From: Bacillus sp. SKDU12
GTDB taxonomy: Bacteria; Bacillota; Bacilli; Bacillales; Bacillaceae
Direction of reading: 5' to 3'
Assembly (NCBI RefSeq): GCF_010093085.1
Contig: NZ_MSRC01000003.1
Span: 434,001-498,000, forward strand
Length of the DNA stretch: 64,000 nt
Position numbers and translations under genes: made by a program. This document shows positions 49,901 to 59,014 of this stretch, in pieces. Numbering within the stretch: position 1 is the first letter of the stretch; every line of letters starts with the position of its first letter. The notes below the pieces were generated by a model that ran no database searches, had not been told where the DNA came from, and worked only from the letters and a program-made list of their open reading frames with translations.

Positions 49901-50454
49901 AAACTAGATCTAAATGCTTTTTTAAGATTAAAGGCTCGCTCAAGCCCATTTGCATGGCCTCTCGCTAAGCTTTGAATAAAACGGCTCATTTTCAGTTTAT
50001 TTGCATCCGTGAAGTTATCAATGAATCCATTTTCAGTCAATAGCGCAGGCATTGCTGATTCCCTAAGAACATGCAAGTTGGCTCTTTTTCTGCCGCGGTC
50101 GGTAAAGTTGACAGCCCGTATCACATTAGAGTGAATTGTCGATTGAAAAGTCGTTGTCGGTGATCCCACATTTGGATAAATGTAGCTTTCAAAACCTGTA
50201 CCGCCTCCAGAGTTAACATGAATAGATAAAAAGAAATCTGCTCTCCATATATTTGCAGCGTTTGTCCGAGCACTTAAGCTGACATATCGGTCGCTTGTCC
50301 GGCTCAGCATCAACGAAATGTTTGTATACTCATTTAACAATATTGTCCGTAATGCGAAAGCGATTTGCAGGGTTAACGTTTTTTCTTGAAGGCCATTTCC
50401 TATTGCGCCTGGATCAGACCCGCCATGGCCAGGATCAATAAAAATCTTAACCAT
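49855..50454 (-). CDS. cwlC: N-acetylmuramoyl-L-alanine amidase CwlC, truncated before the SPOR repeats
   Basis: A 199-residue Amidase_3 protein. Zinc ligands are visible in FIDPGHGGSDPGAIG (H9), the SIHVNSGGGTGFE region (about 78) and a catalytic glutamate in ALLTENGFID (about 140). CwlC lyses the mother-cell wall late in sporulation. The 168 protein is ~255 residues with two C-terminal SPOR repeats; here the frame diverges after NLKK (about residue 178) and stops 21 codons on. Downstream DNA still encodes SPOR pieces in other frames (separate entry). The catalytic domain looks intact, so the product may act but anchor poorly. Confidence 0.85.
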   Translation of the reverse strand: MVKIFIDPGHGGSDPGAIGNGLQEKTLTLQIAFALRTILLNEYTNISLMLSRTSDRYVSLSARTNAANIWRADFFLSIHVNSGGGTGFESYIYPNVGSPTTTFQSTIHSNVIRAVNFTDRGRKRANLHVLRESAMPALLTENGFIDNFTDANKLKMSRFIQSLARGHANGLERAFNLKKAFRSSFAINECGLTRGQNKS

Positions 50455-51118
50455 TCTTTATCACCTCATTACAGAATATGAAAAGACACAGCGCCTGCTT
50501 GTACGATTATCATTCATGAGGAAATAACCCTTTTATATGCGGAAATTATTTCTCGGGAAAGCGCACAATTCAACATGTAGCGACATTTCATTTTATATGA
50601 ATAGGTCATTTGTTTGTGAGTATGACAGGTTCATCTTTATTCATCTGCTTTTCGGTTTTATGTCAGCGCGTGGAACGTAAATGAACCTTGTGAAGACGCC
50701 TCTTTGTTAATAGAAGAAAAAATAAAGAAGGGCGTATTTTGGTTTGCTTTCTGTTTAAAACTGAAAGCATCGTGCAAAACAGGCTGCGGTATGAACAAAG
50801 GGTATCGCTTGGGGTGAGGTCTCGATAGCAGAGCTGTTTTGACTGTCAAGGAATGATAGAAATCGTGAGTAGGATGTTGATATGTCAAAAGCATATTAAC
50901 ATCTCCGTAGCTCCTGTCTTCCTTACAAAATTAATAAAAACAAAATCTCTTGGTTTGTCCACCCGATGTCCGTGAATACAATAAGAAATAAAGTATTTCT
51001 CGGGAAAGCGCAGGATTCCTTATTATTCCCGAAAAAAGCAATTGCTTCGACAAATGATAGGCGTTTGTCACAAACGGCATCCGCTTGAATATCTTATAGA
51101 GAGAACAGAGAGGTGAAA
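50455..51118. other. 664-bp gap between cwlC and spoVK
   Basis: No convincing gene lies here. A 78-codon leftward frame (50658-50894) lacks a good ribosome site and family-like sequence. The perfect 18-bp direct repeat ATTTCTCGGGAAAGCGCA occurs at 50548-50565 and 50995-51012. The right end should hold the sigma-E promoter of spoVK, and the left end the sigma-K promoter of cwlC; I see no clean match to either consensus. Confidence 0.6.
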
Positions 51119-52087
51119 ATGTTGGAGCGCGCTGTAACATATAAAAACAACGGACAGATCAACATTATTCTTAACGGGCAAAAGCAAGTGCTGACGAATG
51201 CAGAAGCAGAGGCGGAATATCAAGCCGCATTGCAAAAAAATGAGGCGAAGCATGGTATTTTGAAGGAAATCGAAAAAGAGATGAGCATACTGGTTGGGAT
51301 GGAGGAAATGAAACGCAATATCAAGGAAATATATGCCTGGATTTTTGTAAACCAAAAACGTGCGGAGCAAGGCCTGAAGGTGGGGAAGCAAGCGCTGCAC
51401 ATGATGTTCAAAGGTAACCCGGGAACAGGCAAAACGACCGTCGCACGGCTGATTGGCAGGCTGTTCTTTGAAATGAATGTTTTATCAAAAGGCCACTTAA
51501 TAGAAGCGGAGCGGGCTGATCTGGTCGGAGAATATATTGGCCACACCGCCCAAAAGACGAGAGATTTAATCAAAAAGTCATTAGGAGGCATTTTGTTTAT
51601 AGACGAAGCCTATTCACTGGCAAGAGGCGGCGAAAAAGACTTTGGAAAAGAAGCAATCGACACACTTGTAAAGCATATGGAAGACAAACAGCATGAATTT
51701 ATATTAATCCTTGCCGGATATTCTCGGGAAATGGATCATTTTCTCTCATTAAACCCCGGCCTCCAATCAAGATTTCCCATCTCCATTGATTTTCCGGATT
51801 ATTCTGTGACCCAGCTTATGGAGATTGCCAAACGAATGATCGATGAAAGAGAATATCAGCTCAGTCAAGAAGCGGAATGGAAATTGAAAGATTACTTAAT
51901 GACAGTGAAAAGCACGACAAGCCCTATTAAATTCAGCAATGGCCGTTTTGTCAGAAATGTGATCGAAAAATCGATCAGAGCGCAAGCCATGAGGCTTTTA
52001 ATGGGTGATCAATACTTAAAAAGCGACTTGATGACGATTAAAAGCCAAGATCTTTCTATTCAAGAGGAGGCATCTGGCGCTATATAG
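51119..52087 (+). CDS. spoVK: Stage V sporulation protein K (CbbX-type AAA+ ATPase)
   Basis: A 322-residue AAA+ ATPase needed for spore maturation. Walker A is GNPGTGKTT (about residue 100), Walker [16 protein letters not shown] (about 159), and sensor/arginine-finger regions lie in [23 protein letters not shown] (about 200). It resembles the rubisco-activase CbbX group. ATG 51119 follows AGAGAGGTGAAA; the GTG at 51113 falls inside the ribosome site. Its own hairpin terminator follows. Confidence 0.95.
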   Translation: MLERAVTYKNNGQINIILNGQKQVLTNAEAEAEYQAALQKNEAKHGILKEIEKEMSILVGMEEMKRNIKEIYAWIFVNQKRAEQGLKVGKQALHMMFKGNPGTGKTTVARLIGRLFFEMNVLSKGHLIEAERADLVGEYIGHTAQKTRDLIKKSLGGILFIDEAYSLARGGEKDFGKEAIDTLVKHMEDKQHEFILILAGYSREMDHFLSLNPGLQSRFPISIDFPDYSVTQLMEIAKRMIDEREYQLSQEAEWKLKDYLMTVKSTTSPIKFSNGRFVRNVIEKSIRAQAMRLLMGDQYLKSDLMTIKSQDLSIQEEASGAI

Positions 52088-52117
52088 ACCTCTCTTTTGT
52101 TGGGAGGTCTGTTTTTC
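52086..52117 (+). terminator. Terminator after spoVK
   Basis: AGACCTC/GAGGTCT stem around a TCTTTTGTTGG-type loop, with TGTTTTTC following; it starts on the spoVK stop. Confidence 0.82.
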
Positions 52118-52218
52118 TAGTATTTCCTGCTTCTCAAAGCAATCGATGTGTGGTATACACATGCAGGGTTTGGTATGATAATACTACTGCCCAATATGCA
52201 AAAGAAAGGAACATCCAT

Positions 52219-53481
52219 TTGAACGAACAAGAAACTATTCAAGAAAAAGCGATTTTAGTCGGATGTCAGCTGCCGCATATCACAGATGAGCATTTTGAGA
52301 ATTCCATGGAAGAGCTAGCATCTCTTACAAAAACTGCAGACGGAAAAGTATTGACCAGCGTCACACAAAAACGAAACAGGGCTGACGCGGCTACATATAT
52401 AGGGAAAGGAAAGGTAGAAGAGCTGAAGGCATTGGTGGAAGAGCTTGAAGCTGATCTCCTTATCTTTAATGATGAGCTGTCGCCAAGTCAGCTAAAGTCA
52501 TTGGCAACAGCGATTGAAGTGAAAATGATTGACCGCACGCAATTGATATTAGATATTTTCGCGAAGCGGGCAAGAACGCGAGAAGGCAAACTTCAGATTG
52601 AGCTGGCTCAGCTGCAATATGCACTTCCGCGTCTGACGGGGCAAGGGATCAATCTCTCCCGGCAAGGCGGAGGAATTGGGGCGAGAGGTCCCGGGGAAAC
52701 TAAACTGGAAACTGACCGCCGCCATATCAGAAACCGCATTCATGAAATCAATACCCAGCTTTCAACTGTTATTCGCCATAGAAGCCGATACCGTGAAAGA
52801 AGAAAGAAAAACGGCGTGCTTCAAATTGCGTTTGTCGGCTATACAAACGCAGGGAAATCAACCTGGTTCAATCGTCTGACAAGTGCTGACAGCTATGAAG
52901 AAGACCTTCTGTTTGCTACGCTGGACCCGATGACGAGAAAAATGGTCCTGCCAAGCGGCTACAGCGTGCTTCTGTCAGATACAGTAGGATTTATTCAGGA
53001 TCTTCCGACGACACTGATTGCTGCGTTCCGGTCAACACTTGAGGAAGTAAAAGAAGCGGATTTGATCCTGCATTTGATCGATTCCTCAAATGAGGATTAC
53101 GTCGGACACGAAAAAACGGTGCTAAGCTTGCTTGAGGAGCTAGAAGCCGATGACATCCCGATCCTGACAGCTTACAATAAACGTGATCAAAAGCTGCCTG
53201 ATTTTATACCGTCAGCCGGAAGGGATCATATTATGGTCAGTGCAAAAAGTGAGGATGACGCTGATCTCTTTAAAGAAGCGATTCAGCGCTATTTGCGCCA
53301 AGAGCTGTTAACGTCTTTTGAAGCGCATGTGCCGGCAAGTGAAGGAAAACTCCTTGCGAGAATCAAATCGGAAACGATGGTTGACCGCTTCTATTTTAAT
53401 GAAGAAAATGAACGGTACGATATATCGGGCTATGTACAAGAGGAGCAAAGTATTATCGGCGAATTAAAGAAGTATATGTAG
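52219..53481 (+). CDS. hflX: GTPase HflX (YnbA)
   Basis: A 420-residue ribosome-associated GTPase that splits or rescues stalled 70S ribosomes. The HflX N-terminal domain (about 1-190) contains GKGKVEEL and the [19 protein letters not shown] signature (about 158-176). The G domain has G1 GYTNAGKST (about 207), G3 DTVGF (about 257) and G4 NKRD (about 326). The start is TTG 52219, after AAAGAAAGGA, giving the family length; the longer frame from 52150 lacks a ribosome site. ynbB follows 17 nt later. Confidence 0.94.
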   Translation: MNEQETIQEKAILVGCQLPHITDEHFENSMEELASLTKTADGKVLTSVTQKRNRADAATYIGKGKVEELKALVEELEADLLIFNDELSPSQLKSLATAIEVKMIDRTQLILDIFAKRARTREGKLQIELAQLQYALPRLTGQGINLSRQGGGIGARGPGETKLETDRRHIRNRIHEINTQLSTVIRHRSRYRERRKKNGVLQIAFVGYTNAGKSTWFNRLTSADSYEEDLLFATLDPMTRKMVLPSGYSVLLSDTVGFIQDLPTTLIAAFRSTLEEVKEADLILHLIDSSNEDYVGHEKTVLSLLEELEADDIPILTAYNKRDQKLPDFIPSAGRDHIMVSAKSEDDADLFKEAIQRYLRQELLTSFEAHVPASEGKLLARIKSETMVDRFYFNEENERYDISGYVQEEQSIIGELKKYM

Positions 53482-53498
53482 GAAGGAAACTCAAAAAT

Positions 53499-54764
53499 AT
53501 GTTTGATACATTAACACACGGAAATTTATTAAAAAAAACGTCAATAGAAGTGGAAGCGGATATTGCGGGTGTTCATAAACAAATAGAAGAAATCAGCGAG
53601 CGCAATGAATGGAGAGTGCTTCAAAGCTATAGAAGACACAAAGTAAGCGACACACATTTTACACCATCTACTGGATACGGCTATGATGATATCGGAAGAG
53701 ACACGCTAGAAAGTATTTATGCAGATGTGTTTGGCGGAGAAGCGGGCCTTGTAAGACCGCAAATTATCTCAGGCACGCATGCTATTTCGATTGCTTTGTT
53801 CGGTGTTCTCAGACCGGGGGACGAGCTCCTTTATATAACCGGCAAGCCATATGATACGTTAGAAGAAATTGTAGGTGTCAGAGGCGGAGAAAACGCTGGA
53901 TCACTAAAGGATTTTCAAATCGGCTATCATGCGGTTGATCTGACGGAAGACGGAAAAATAGACTACGATGCAGTCGCCGCTGCGATCAATCCGAAGACGA
54001 AAGTAATCGGCATTCAGCGCTCAAAAGGATATGCAAATCGTCCATCTTTCTTAATTAGCGAAATAAAAGAAATGATCCGTTTCGTAAAAGAAATCAATGA
54101 AAATCTGATCGTCTTTGTGGACAACTGTTACGGAGAATTTGTGGAAGAGCTTGAGCCTTGCCATGTCGGCGCCGATCTGATGGCGGGATCTCTCATTAAA
54201 AACCCCGGCGGCGGACTTGCGAAAACAGGAGGTTATCTCGTCGGAAAAGAGAAATGGATTGAAGCATGCTCATACCGTATGACGTCACCTGGCATCGGCA
54301 GAGAAGCAGGGGCATCTCTTTACTCGCTTCAGGAGATGTATCAAGGCTTCTTTTTGGCTCCTCACGTTGTGTCGCAAAGCTTAAAGGGAGCGGTGTTTAC
54401 TGCAAGGTTCCTTGAAAAACTAGGCTTTGCTTCAAACCCAAAATGGGATGTGAAAAGAACAGATTTAATACAATCCGTTGAGTTTTCTGACAGAGAAAAG
54501 ATGATTGCTTTTTGCCAGGCGATTCAATATGCATCGCCGATCAATGCCCACGTGACGCCTTATCCGGCCTACATGCCGGGGTACGAGGATGATGTCATTA
54601 TGGCAGCGGGCACATTTATCCAAGGAGCAAGCATCGAATTATCAGCGGATGGCCCTATCCGCCCGCCGTATGTAGCGTATGTTCAGGGAGGATTAACCTA
54701 TTCACACGTAAAAAATGCGATATGCAGTGCAGTGGATTCACTCATGGAAAAGCAATTAATTTAA
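53499..54764 (+). CDS. ynbB: Methionine gamma-lyase-family PLP protein YnbB
   Basis: A 421-residue PLP-dependent protein of the Met_gamma_lyase/aluminium-resistance family, of unproven substrate. The glycine-rich PLP phosphate site is ISGTHAISIALFG (about 92), the aspartate/asparagine pair lies in FVDNCYGEFVEE (about 206) and the Schiff-base lysine in GSLIKNPGGGLAKTGGY (about 232). ATG 53499 follows GGAAGGAAACTC. It is probably co-transcribed with hflX and lies upstream of the glnRA promoter. Confidence 0.9.
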   Translation: MFDTLTHGNLLKKTSIEVEADIAGVHKQIEEISERNEWRVLQSYRRHKVSDTHFTPSTGYGYDDIGRDTLESIYADVFGGEAGLVRPQIISGTHAISIALFGVLRPGDELLYITGKPYDTLEEIVGVRGGENAGSLKDFQIGYHAVDLTEDGKIDYDAVAAAINPKTKVIGIQRSKGYANRPSFLISEIKEMIRFVKEINENLIVFVDNCYGEFVEELEPCHVGADLMAGSLIKNPGGGLAKTGGYLVGKEKWIEACSYRMTSPGIGREAGASLYSLQEMYQGFFLAPHVVSQSLKGAVFTARFLEKLGFASNPKWDVKRTDLIQSVEFSDREKMIAFCQAIQYASPINAHVTPYPAYMPGYEDDVIMAAGTFIQGASIELSADGPIRPPYVAYVQGGLTYSHVKNAICSAVDSLMEKQLI

Positions 54765-54791
54765 ATTTTTTAAAAATTTCACTGAATTTGA

Positions 54792-54842
54792 TGTTAAGAA
54801 TCCTTACATCGTATTGACACAAAATATAACATGACCTATAAT
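54792..54842 (+). promoter_or_regulatory. glnRA promoter with two GlnR/TnrA sites
   Basis: TGTTAAGAATCCTTACA (54792-54808) fits TGTNA-N7-TNACA exactly. A second, looser site TGACACAAAATATAACA (54815-54831) overlaps the promoter. The promoter is consensus: TTGACA (54814-54819), a 17-nt spacer, TATAAT (54837-54842). GlnR binding when nitrogen is in excess represses its own operon. Confidence 0.93.
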
Positions 54843-54873
54843 GAAACTAAGTTAAGAAAAGGAGGAAATTGAG

Positions 54874-55281
54874 ATGAGTGATAATATTCGCCGCTCAATG
54901 CCTTTATTTCCAATAGGAATTGTCATGCAGTTAACTGAGTTATCAGCAAGACAAATTCGATATTATGAGGAGAATGGACTGATATTTCCAGCTAGAAGCG
55001 AAGGAAATAGACGATTATTTTCATTCCATGATGTAGATAAACTGTTAGAAATCAAGCATCTGATTGAACAAGGTGTGAACATGGCAGGAATTAAACAGAT
55101 TTTGGCGAAAGCGGAAGCCGAGCCGGAGCAAAAACAAGACGAGAAGACGAAAAAAACAATGAAACATAATCTGTCTGATGACGAACTGAGAAAGCTCCTG
55201 AAAAACGAGCTCATGCAAGCCGGCCGTTTTCAACGAGGGAATACATTCCGCCAAGGCGACATGTCCCGTTTCTTTCATTAA
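54874..55281 (+). CDS. glnR: Glutamine synthetase repressor GlnR
   Basis: A 135-residue MerR-type regulator. The DNA-binding domain (about 12-80) shows [33 protein letters not shown]. The C-terminal tail (about 110-135, [15 protein letters not shown]) is the segment by which feedback-inhibited glutamine synthetase acts as chaperone for DNA binding. ATG 54874 follows AAAAGGAGGAAATTGAG. The glnR-glnA order and both GlnR sites match the classical autoregulated operon. Confidence 0.96.
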   Translation: MSDNIRRSMPLFPIGIVMQLTELSARQIRYYEENGLIFPARSEGNRRLFSFHDVDKLLEIKHLIEQGVNMAGIKQILAKAEAEPEQKQDEKTKKTMKHNLSDDELRKLLKNELMQAGRFQRGNTFRQGDMSRFFH

Positions 55282-55339
55282 TCCGTTAGCAACTGTTTTG
55301 CTATATACATTTACCTTTTAAGAGGAGGAGTTTTACGAA

Positions 55340-56674
55340 ATGGCAAAGTATACTAGAGAAGATATCGTAAAATTGGTAGAAGAAGAAAACGTGAAGTACA
55401 TCCGTCTTCAATTTACTGACATTCTGGGGACAATCAAAAATGTTGAGATTCCTGTAAGCCAGCTTGAAAAAGCGCTTGATAATAAAGTCATGTTTGACGG
55501 CTCTTCTATTGAAGGATTCGTTCGTATCGAAGAATCAGACATGTACCTGTATCCAGATCTGAATACATTTGTTATCTTCCCATGGACAGCTGAAAAAGGT
55601 AAAGTAGCACGTTTTATCTGTGATATTTACAATCCAGATGGCACTCCTTTTGAAGGTGACCCGCGAAACAACTTAAAACGGATTTTAAAAGAAATGGAAG
55701 ACCTCGGCTTTACTGATTTCAATCTCGGACCTGAGCCTGAATTCTTCTTGTTCAAATTAGACGAAAAAGGCGAGCCGACGCTTGAATTAAACGACAAAGG
55801 CGGATATTTCGACTTGGCTCCAACCGACTTGGGAGAAAACTGCCGCCGCGATATCGTTCTTGAGCTTGAAGAGATGGGCTTTGAAATTGAAGCATCTCAC
55901 CACGAAGTAGCGCCTGGTCAGCACGAAATCGACTTTAAGTATGCTGGTGCAGTTCGCTCTTGTGATGATATCCAAACCTTTAAACTAGTTGTCAAAACAA
56001 TTGCCCGCAAACATGGTTTGCATGCGACATTTATGCCAAAACCGCTGTTCGGTGTGAACGGTTCCGGTATGCACTGTAATCTATCACTCTTCACAAATGG
56101 CGTTAACTCATTCTATGACGAAAACGCAGATCTTGAGTTAAGTGAAACAGCGAAACACTTCATTGCAGGTATCGTGAAGCACGCAACAAGCTTTACAGCA
56201 GTAACAAACCCGACAGTAAACTCTTACAAACGTCTGGTTCCTGGCTATGAAGCGCCGTGCTACGTAGCATGGAGCGCACAAAACAGAAGTCCGCTTATCC
56301 GTATCCCGGCTTCCCGCGGCATCAGCACACGTGTTGAAGTACGCAGCGTAGACCCAGCTGCTAACCCATACCTAGCACTGAGTGTATTGCTTGCTGCAGG
56401 CTTAGACGGAATCAAAAACAAACTGGAAGCGCCAGCTCCAATCGACCGCAACATCTATGTGATGAACAAAGAAGAGCGCATGGAGAACGGAATCGTTGAC
56501 CTCCCAGCAACACTTGCGGAAGCGCTAGAAGAATTCAAATCAAACGAAGTGATGGTCAAAGCGATGGGCGAGCACCTATTTGAACACTTCATCGAAGCAA
56601 AAGAAATCGAATGGGATATGTTCCGGACGCAAGTTCACCCTTGGGAACGCGAACAGTATATGTCTCAGTATTAA
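55340..56674 (+). CDS. glnA: Glutamine synthetase type I-alpha
   Basis: A 444-residue dodecameric enzyme that forms glutamine from glutamate and ammonia. Diagnostic parts are [18 protein letters not shown] (about 50-68, including the arginine for feedback inhibition), [12 protein letters not shown] with metal-binding glutamates (about 127), [14 protein letters not shown] (about 237) and NRSPLIRIP (about 315). No adenylylation-site tyrosine context is seen, as in Firmicutes, where control is by feedback and GlnR/TnrA. ATG 55340 follows AGAGGAGGAGTTTTACGA. The prophage integrase begins 119 bp downstream. Confidence 0.97.
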   Translation: MAKYTREDIVKLVEEENVKYIRLQFTDILGTIKNVEIPVSQLEKALDNKVMFDGSSIEGFVRIEESDMYLYPDLNTFVIFPWTAEKGKVARFICDIYNPDGTPFEGDPRNNLKRILKEMEDLGFTDFNLGPEPEFFLFKLDEKGEPTLELNDKGGYFDLAPTDLGENCRRDIVLELEEMGFEIEASHHEVAPGQHEIDFKYAGAVRSCDDIQTFKLVVKTIARKHGLHATFMPKPLFGVNGSGMHCNLSLFTNGVNSFYDENADLELSETAKHFIAGIVKHATSFTAVTNPTVNSYKRLVPGYEAPCYVAWSAQNRSPLIRIPASRGISTRVEVRSVDPAANPYLALSVLLAAGLDGIKNKLEAPAPIDRNIYVMNKEERMENGIVDLPATLAEALEEFKSNEVMVKAMGEHLFEHFIEAKEIEWDMFRTQVHPWEREQYMSQY

Positions 56675-56680
56675 TCTTTC

Positions 56681-56716
56681 AATCCCTTGGCACTATTGGT
56701 GTCAGGGGATTTTTTG
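56681..56716 (+). terminator. Terminator after glnA
   Basis: AATCCC..G.CAC pairs with GTG.C..GGGGATT around TATTG, then T6. It marks the last recognisable host sequence before the prophage. Confidence 0.85.
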
Positions 56717-56756
56717 ATTATTTAACAATTTTAATAACTTAATATAAATCATAGAC

Positions 56757-56778
56757 CACCCACAAAACACCCACAAAA
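56757..56778. repeat. Tandem 11-bp repeat at the presumed attL
   Basis: CACCCACAAAA is repeated twice head-to-tail (56757-56767, 56768-56778), 15 bp beyond the integrase stop. One helical turn of spacing next to an integrase gene suggests arm-type binding sites for the integrase N-terminal domain. Confidence 0.6.
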
Positions 56779-56792
56779 AAAACAATAAAAAA

Positions 56793-57938
56793 TTACTCCA
56801 TAATTGTGGAGATATAATCTTCGTACTTATTCATTGAATCCCTATCAATCTTTTTGCTGATGTGTGAGTAAATATCTGATGTAACTTGAATACTTTTATG
56901 ACCCAGTCGTTCTTGTACATATTTCATTGAAGCACCTGACTCAAGGAGCAAAACAGCATGTGTGTCACGAAGGGCATGAATAGGGAGTTTCTCTAGACCA
57001 GCTTTATTTAGTATTCGGACAAAAGCATTAAACAAGGACGATTTAGGTAAATGTGAACCATCTTTGCGAGTGAAGACTAAGTTAAGGTCATGGTGATAGA
57101 TCTCATTAAGCTGAAGTTTATCTTCGTTTTGTCGTTTTCTTAGTTCGTGAAGTTCATTAACCAACCTTTGATCAATAGTAATAATACGCCTGGATGTATA
57201 AGTCTTAGGGTCGCCAAATAATTCATCTTTTGAAGCTGCTTTAAAATCTAGAGTTTTAGAAATTGAGATAGTTTTATTTTTCAAATCAATATCTGACCAC
57301 TGTAAAGCAGCAGCCTCGCCTTTGCGCATGCCAGTATTTATGAGTGTTTTAAAGAAAATATAGTACATATAACCATATTCATATGCTACACGTAAAAAAA
57401 GGGGTATGTCATCGCTATTGATAAACTCCATATTGTATTCTCGTTTTTTATTTGTTTTAATTTCAATACCATAGCAAGGATTTTTTTCGAGCTTTCCTAA
57501 TATTACTGCTTTCTCCATCGCATTTCGCATTGTTCCATGGATAATTTCGATAGTTCGTTTACTATATTTTTGTTCGCATAGGTGGTTGATAAATTTTTGG
57601 TAGAGGATTGGTTTTATGTCTTTAATATCAATGTCTTTGAAGTACGGAATGATATGATTATTTATGTTTCGTTTATGTAATTCAAAAGTGTTTTTGCGCA
57701 CTGATCCTAATTTATATTCTTTTAACCAGTCTTGCAGATAATTTTTAAGATAGTAGGGGTGATTATCCAATTCAAGATCATTAAAAATTCGTTTTTCTGT
57801 TTCAGCTGCAGCCAATTGAGCCTCTTTTTTTGTAGAAAAACCACGCTTGGACTTTTCTTTAAACTTTTGATTGATAGGATCTTTGTAACGAATTCTATAT
57901 TCCCATGTTCCATTTGAATGTTTGCGAAAACTTGCCAT
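56793..57938 (-). CDS. Phage tyrosine integrase
   Basis: A 381-residue tyrosine recombinase. An N-terminal arm-binding region (about 1-55, GTWEYRIRYKDPINQKFKEK) precedes a core-binding SAM-like domain (about 65-150) and the catalytic domain. Catalytic residues: Arg in NTGMRKGEAAALQWSDI (about 207), H-x-x-R in IHALRDTHAVLL (about 316), His in RLGHKS (about 343) and the nucleophile Tyr in SDIYSH (about 353). ATG 57938 follows AGAGGTGATC, an extended complement to 16S rRNA. It faces host glnA, defining the element's left end. Confidence 0.93.
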   Translation of the reverse strand: MASFRKHSNGTWEYRIRYKDPINQKFKEKSKRGFSTKKEAQLAAAETEKRIFNDLELDNHPYYLKNYLQDWLKEYKLGSVRKNTFELHKRNINNHIIPYFKDIDIKDIKPILYQKFINHLCEQKYSKRTIEIIHGTMRNAMEKAVILGKLEKNPCYGIEIKTNKKREYNMEFINSDDIPLFLRVAYEYGYMYYIFFKTLINTGMRKGEAAALQWSDIDLKNKTISISKTLDFKAASKDELFGDPKTYTSRRIITIDQRLVNELHELRKRQNEDKLQLNEIYHHDLNLVFTRKDGSHLPKSSLFNAFVRILNKAGLEKLPIHALRDTHAVLLLESGASMKYVQERLGHKSIQVTSDIYSHISKKIDRDSMNKYEDYISTIME

Positions 57939-58003
57939 AAAAACGATCACCTCTTATAAGAATATACGTTCGGTTTGATGGTTAAATTTTTTTATTCAGA
58001 AGT

Positions 58004-58459
58004 CTAAAACAATTCAATAACCCCTAGTGGTTGAAAGCATAGTGTTACTTCTCCCACCTTCTTAAATAACCCGTATTCCTCAATGTATCTTTTAATCGCT
58101 TCATCCAAAAATTTTTCAGTTACGTTCAAAAACTCAGCCAGCTCATAACGATTTCTGACACCCGATTTATGAGCTTGAACAATTTTATTTAATGGTACTA
58201 ATTTTTTGTAAGCCCAGTTTCTTGCTCTCAATTCTTGTTTCCTGTTTTGAACAGTTGTTTGATCGAGAATATGTCCAGCTGTCGTATAATGGTGTCCTAA
58301 TTCTTCAGCTAGAATGACTCGTTTTTCTGTATTGGATAACTTTTTATTTATCCAAATGATTCCATCTGCATATAAACCTTTTATACCTCGACTAAGTTTT
58401 TTTTCGTATACTGATACGGCTGCTTCTTCTGATTCTATTAAAAGGTTCTCATAACTCAT
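58004..58459 (-). CDS. ImmA/IrrE-like (DUF955) protein with altered zinc motif
   Basis: A 151-residue protein of the ImmA/IrrE group, which in ICEBs1 and phi105-like elements cleaves the linked repressor to trigger induction. The motif region reads VILAEELGHHYTT (about residues 58-70): the first histidine of HExxH is replaced by glutamate, giving EExxH with an extra H. The C-terminal half has a winged-helix-like NRYELAEFLNVTEKFLDEAI. The start at 58459 follows AGGAG, which overlaps the repressor stop; the longer frame to 58501 would overlap the repressor. Confidence 0.82.
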   Translation of the reverse strand: MSYENLLIESEEAAVSVYEKKLSRGIKGLYADGIIWINKKLSNTEKRVILAEELGHHYTTAGHILDQTTVQNRKQELRARNWAYKKLVPLNKIVQAHKSGVRNRYELAEFLNVTEKFLDEAIKRYIEEYGLFKKVGEVTLCFQPLGVIELF

Positions 58460-58466
58460 TTGTAGA

Positions 58467-58838
58467 TTACTCCTGATTGTTCTTTCTTTTTGATTTAACA
58501 AATTCTTTAAATCGGCGAATTTCTTCTAACTCTTCTTCTGTCCAATCTTCATCATCATGATGTGCTGCAATTGTTTCTATATTCCCTTGGTTTTTTGATT
58601 GTAATGGTTTAATTTCCATATCAGATATACCAACTAAATAATCAGATGAGACATTAAAATAATCTGCAAGAATGCGGACCACTTCCATCTTCGGATCTGA
58701 TTGTCCGTTCTCGTACCTAGAAATCATACTTTTACTGATATTTGTTTCATATTTCTTATTCAAATCTACGACCAGCTCATTTATACTCTGTTTGTTCTTG
58801 TCCCGTAACGATTTCAACCTTTCGCCAAATATGTTCAT
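58467..58838 (-). CDS. XRE-family prophage repressor (CI/ImmR-like)
   Basis: A 123-residue repressor. Residues ~5-65 form an XRE helix-turn-helix (LKSLRDKNKQSINELVVDLNKKY, MISRYENGQSDPKMEVVRILADYF). The C-terminal tail is acidic then basic (WTEEELEEIRRFKEFVKSKRKN) and is probably the ImmA contact/oligomerisation segment. The leftward order repressor-immA-int is the usual lysogeny arm. It lies next to three palindromes it should bind. Confidence 0.88.
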   Translation of the reverse strand: MNIFGERLKSLRDKNKQSINELVVDLNKKYETNISKSMISRYENGQSDPKMEVVRILADYFNVSSDYLVGISDMEIKPLQSKNQGNIETIAAHHDDEDWTEEELEEIRRFKEFVKSKRKNNQE

Positions 58839-58859
58839 CCTTTTATCTTCTCCTATTCG

Positions 58860-58880
58860 ATATTCCTCGTACGGGAATAT
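58860..58880. promoter_or_regulatory. Operator O1 at the start of the repressor transcript
   Basis: ATATTCC-N7-GGAATAT, just downstream of the leftward -10 element. Binding here would shut off the repressor's own promoter (autoregulation). Confidence 0.68.
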
Positions 58881-58885
58881 TTTAT

Positions 58886-58914
58886 ATTATATGTTCCTTA
58901 AATGCAACAAGTAA
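58886..58914 (-). promoter_or_regulatory. Leftward lysogeny promoter PL
   Basis: On the minus strand TTACTT (-35, 58914-58909), a 17-nt spacer and a perfect TATAAT (58891-58886) precede the repressor gene. The half-operator GTTCCT lies within the spacer. Confidence 0.72.
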
Positions 58915-58924
58915 TCCAAAAAGG

Positions 58925-58940
58925 ATTCCTAAATAGGAAC
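58925..58940. promoter_or_regulatory. Operator O2 between the divergent promoters
   Basis: ATTCCTAAATAGGAAC differs from the O3/O4 palindrome at two positions. It sits directly upstream of both -35 elements, a position suited to activating or bridging roles. Confidence 0.78.
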
Positions 58941-58948
58941 ATTTTTTG

Positions 58949-58977
58949 TTGACACAGGAAATAAAGTGTTTTATATT
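58949..58977 (+). promoter_or_regulatory. Rightward early promoter PR
   Basis: Consensus TTGACA (58949-58954), exactly 17 nt, TATATT (58972-58977). O3 starts 7 nt after the -10, covering the transcription start, so repression of the early operon is clear from geometry. Confidence 0.88.
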
Positions 58978-58983
58978 TGAGTT

Positions 58984-58999
58984 GTTCCTAAAAAGGAAC
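58984..58999. promoter_or_regulatory. Operator O3 over the PR start site
   Basis: Perfect 16-bp palindrome GTTCCTAAAAAGGAAC (two 6-bp arms and a TAAAAA-type centre). Confidence 0.85.
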
Positions 59000-59014
59000 G
59001 GAGGGGGTGAGGAA

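Noticed and set aside
50658-50894. 78-codon leftward ORF between cwlC and spoVK
   Set aside because: No ribosome-binding site, odd composition rich in H, P, F and S, and no family resemblance.
58860-58999. CRISPR-like repeats in the prophage control region
   Set aside because: The repeats are short palindromic operators with irregular spacing and no spacers of uniform length or cas genes.
58946-59014. N-terminal extension of the cro-like gene
   Set aside because: This part lies over PR and operator O3 and has no ribosome site; TTG 59015 has GGAGGGGGTGAGG upstream.
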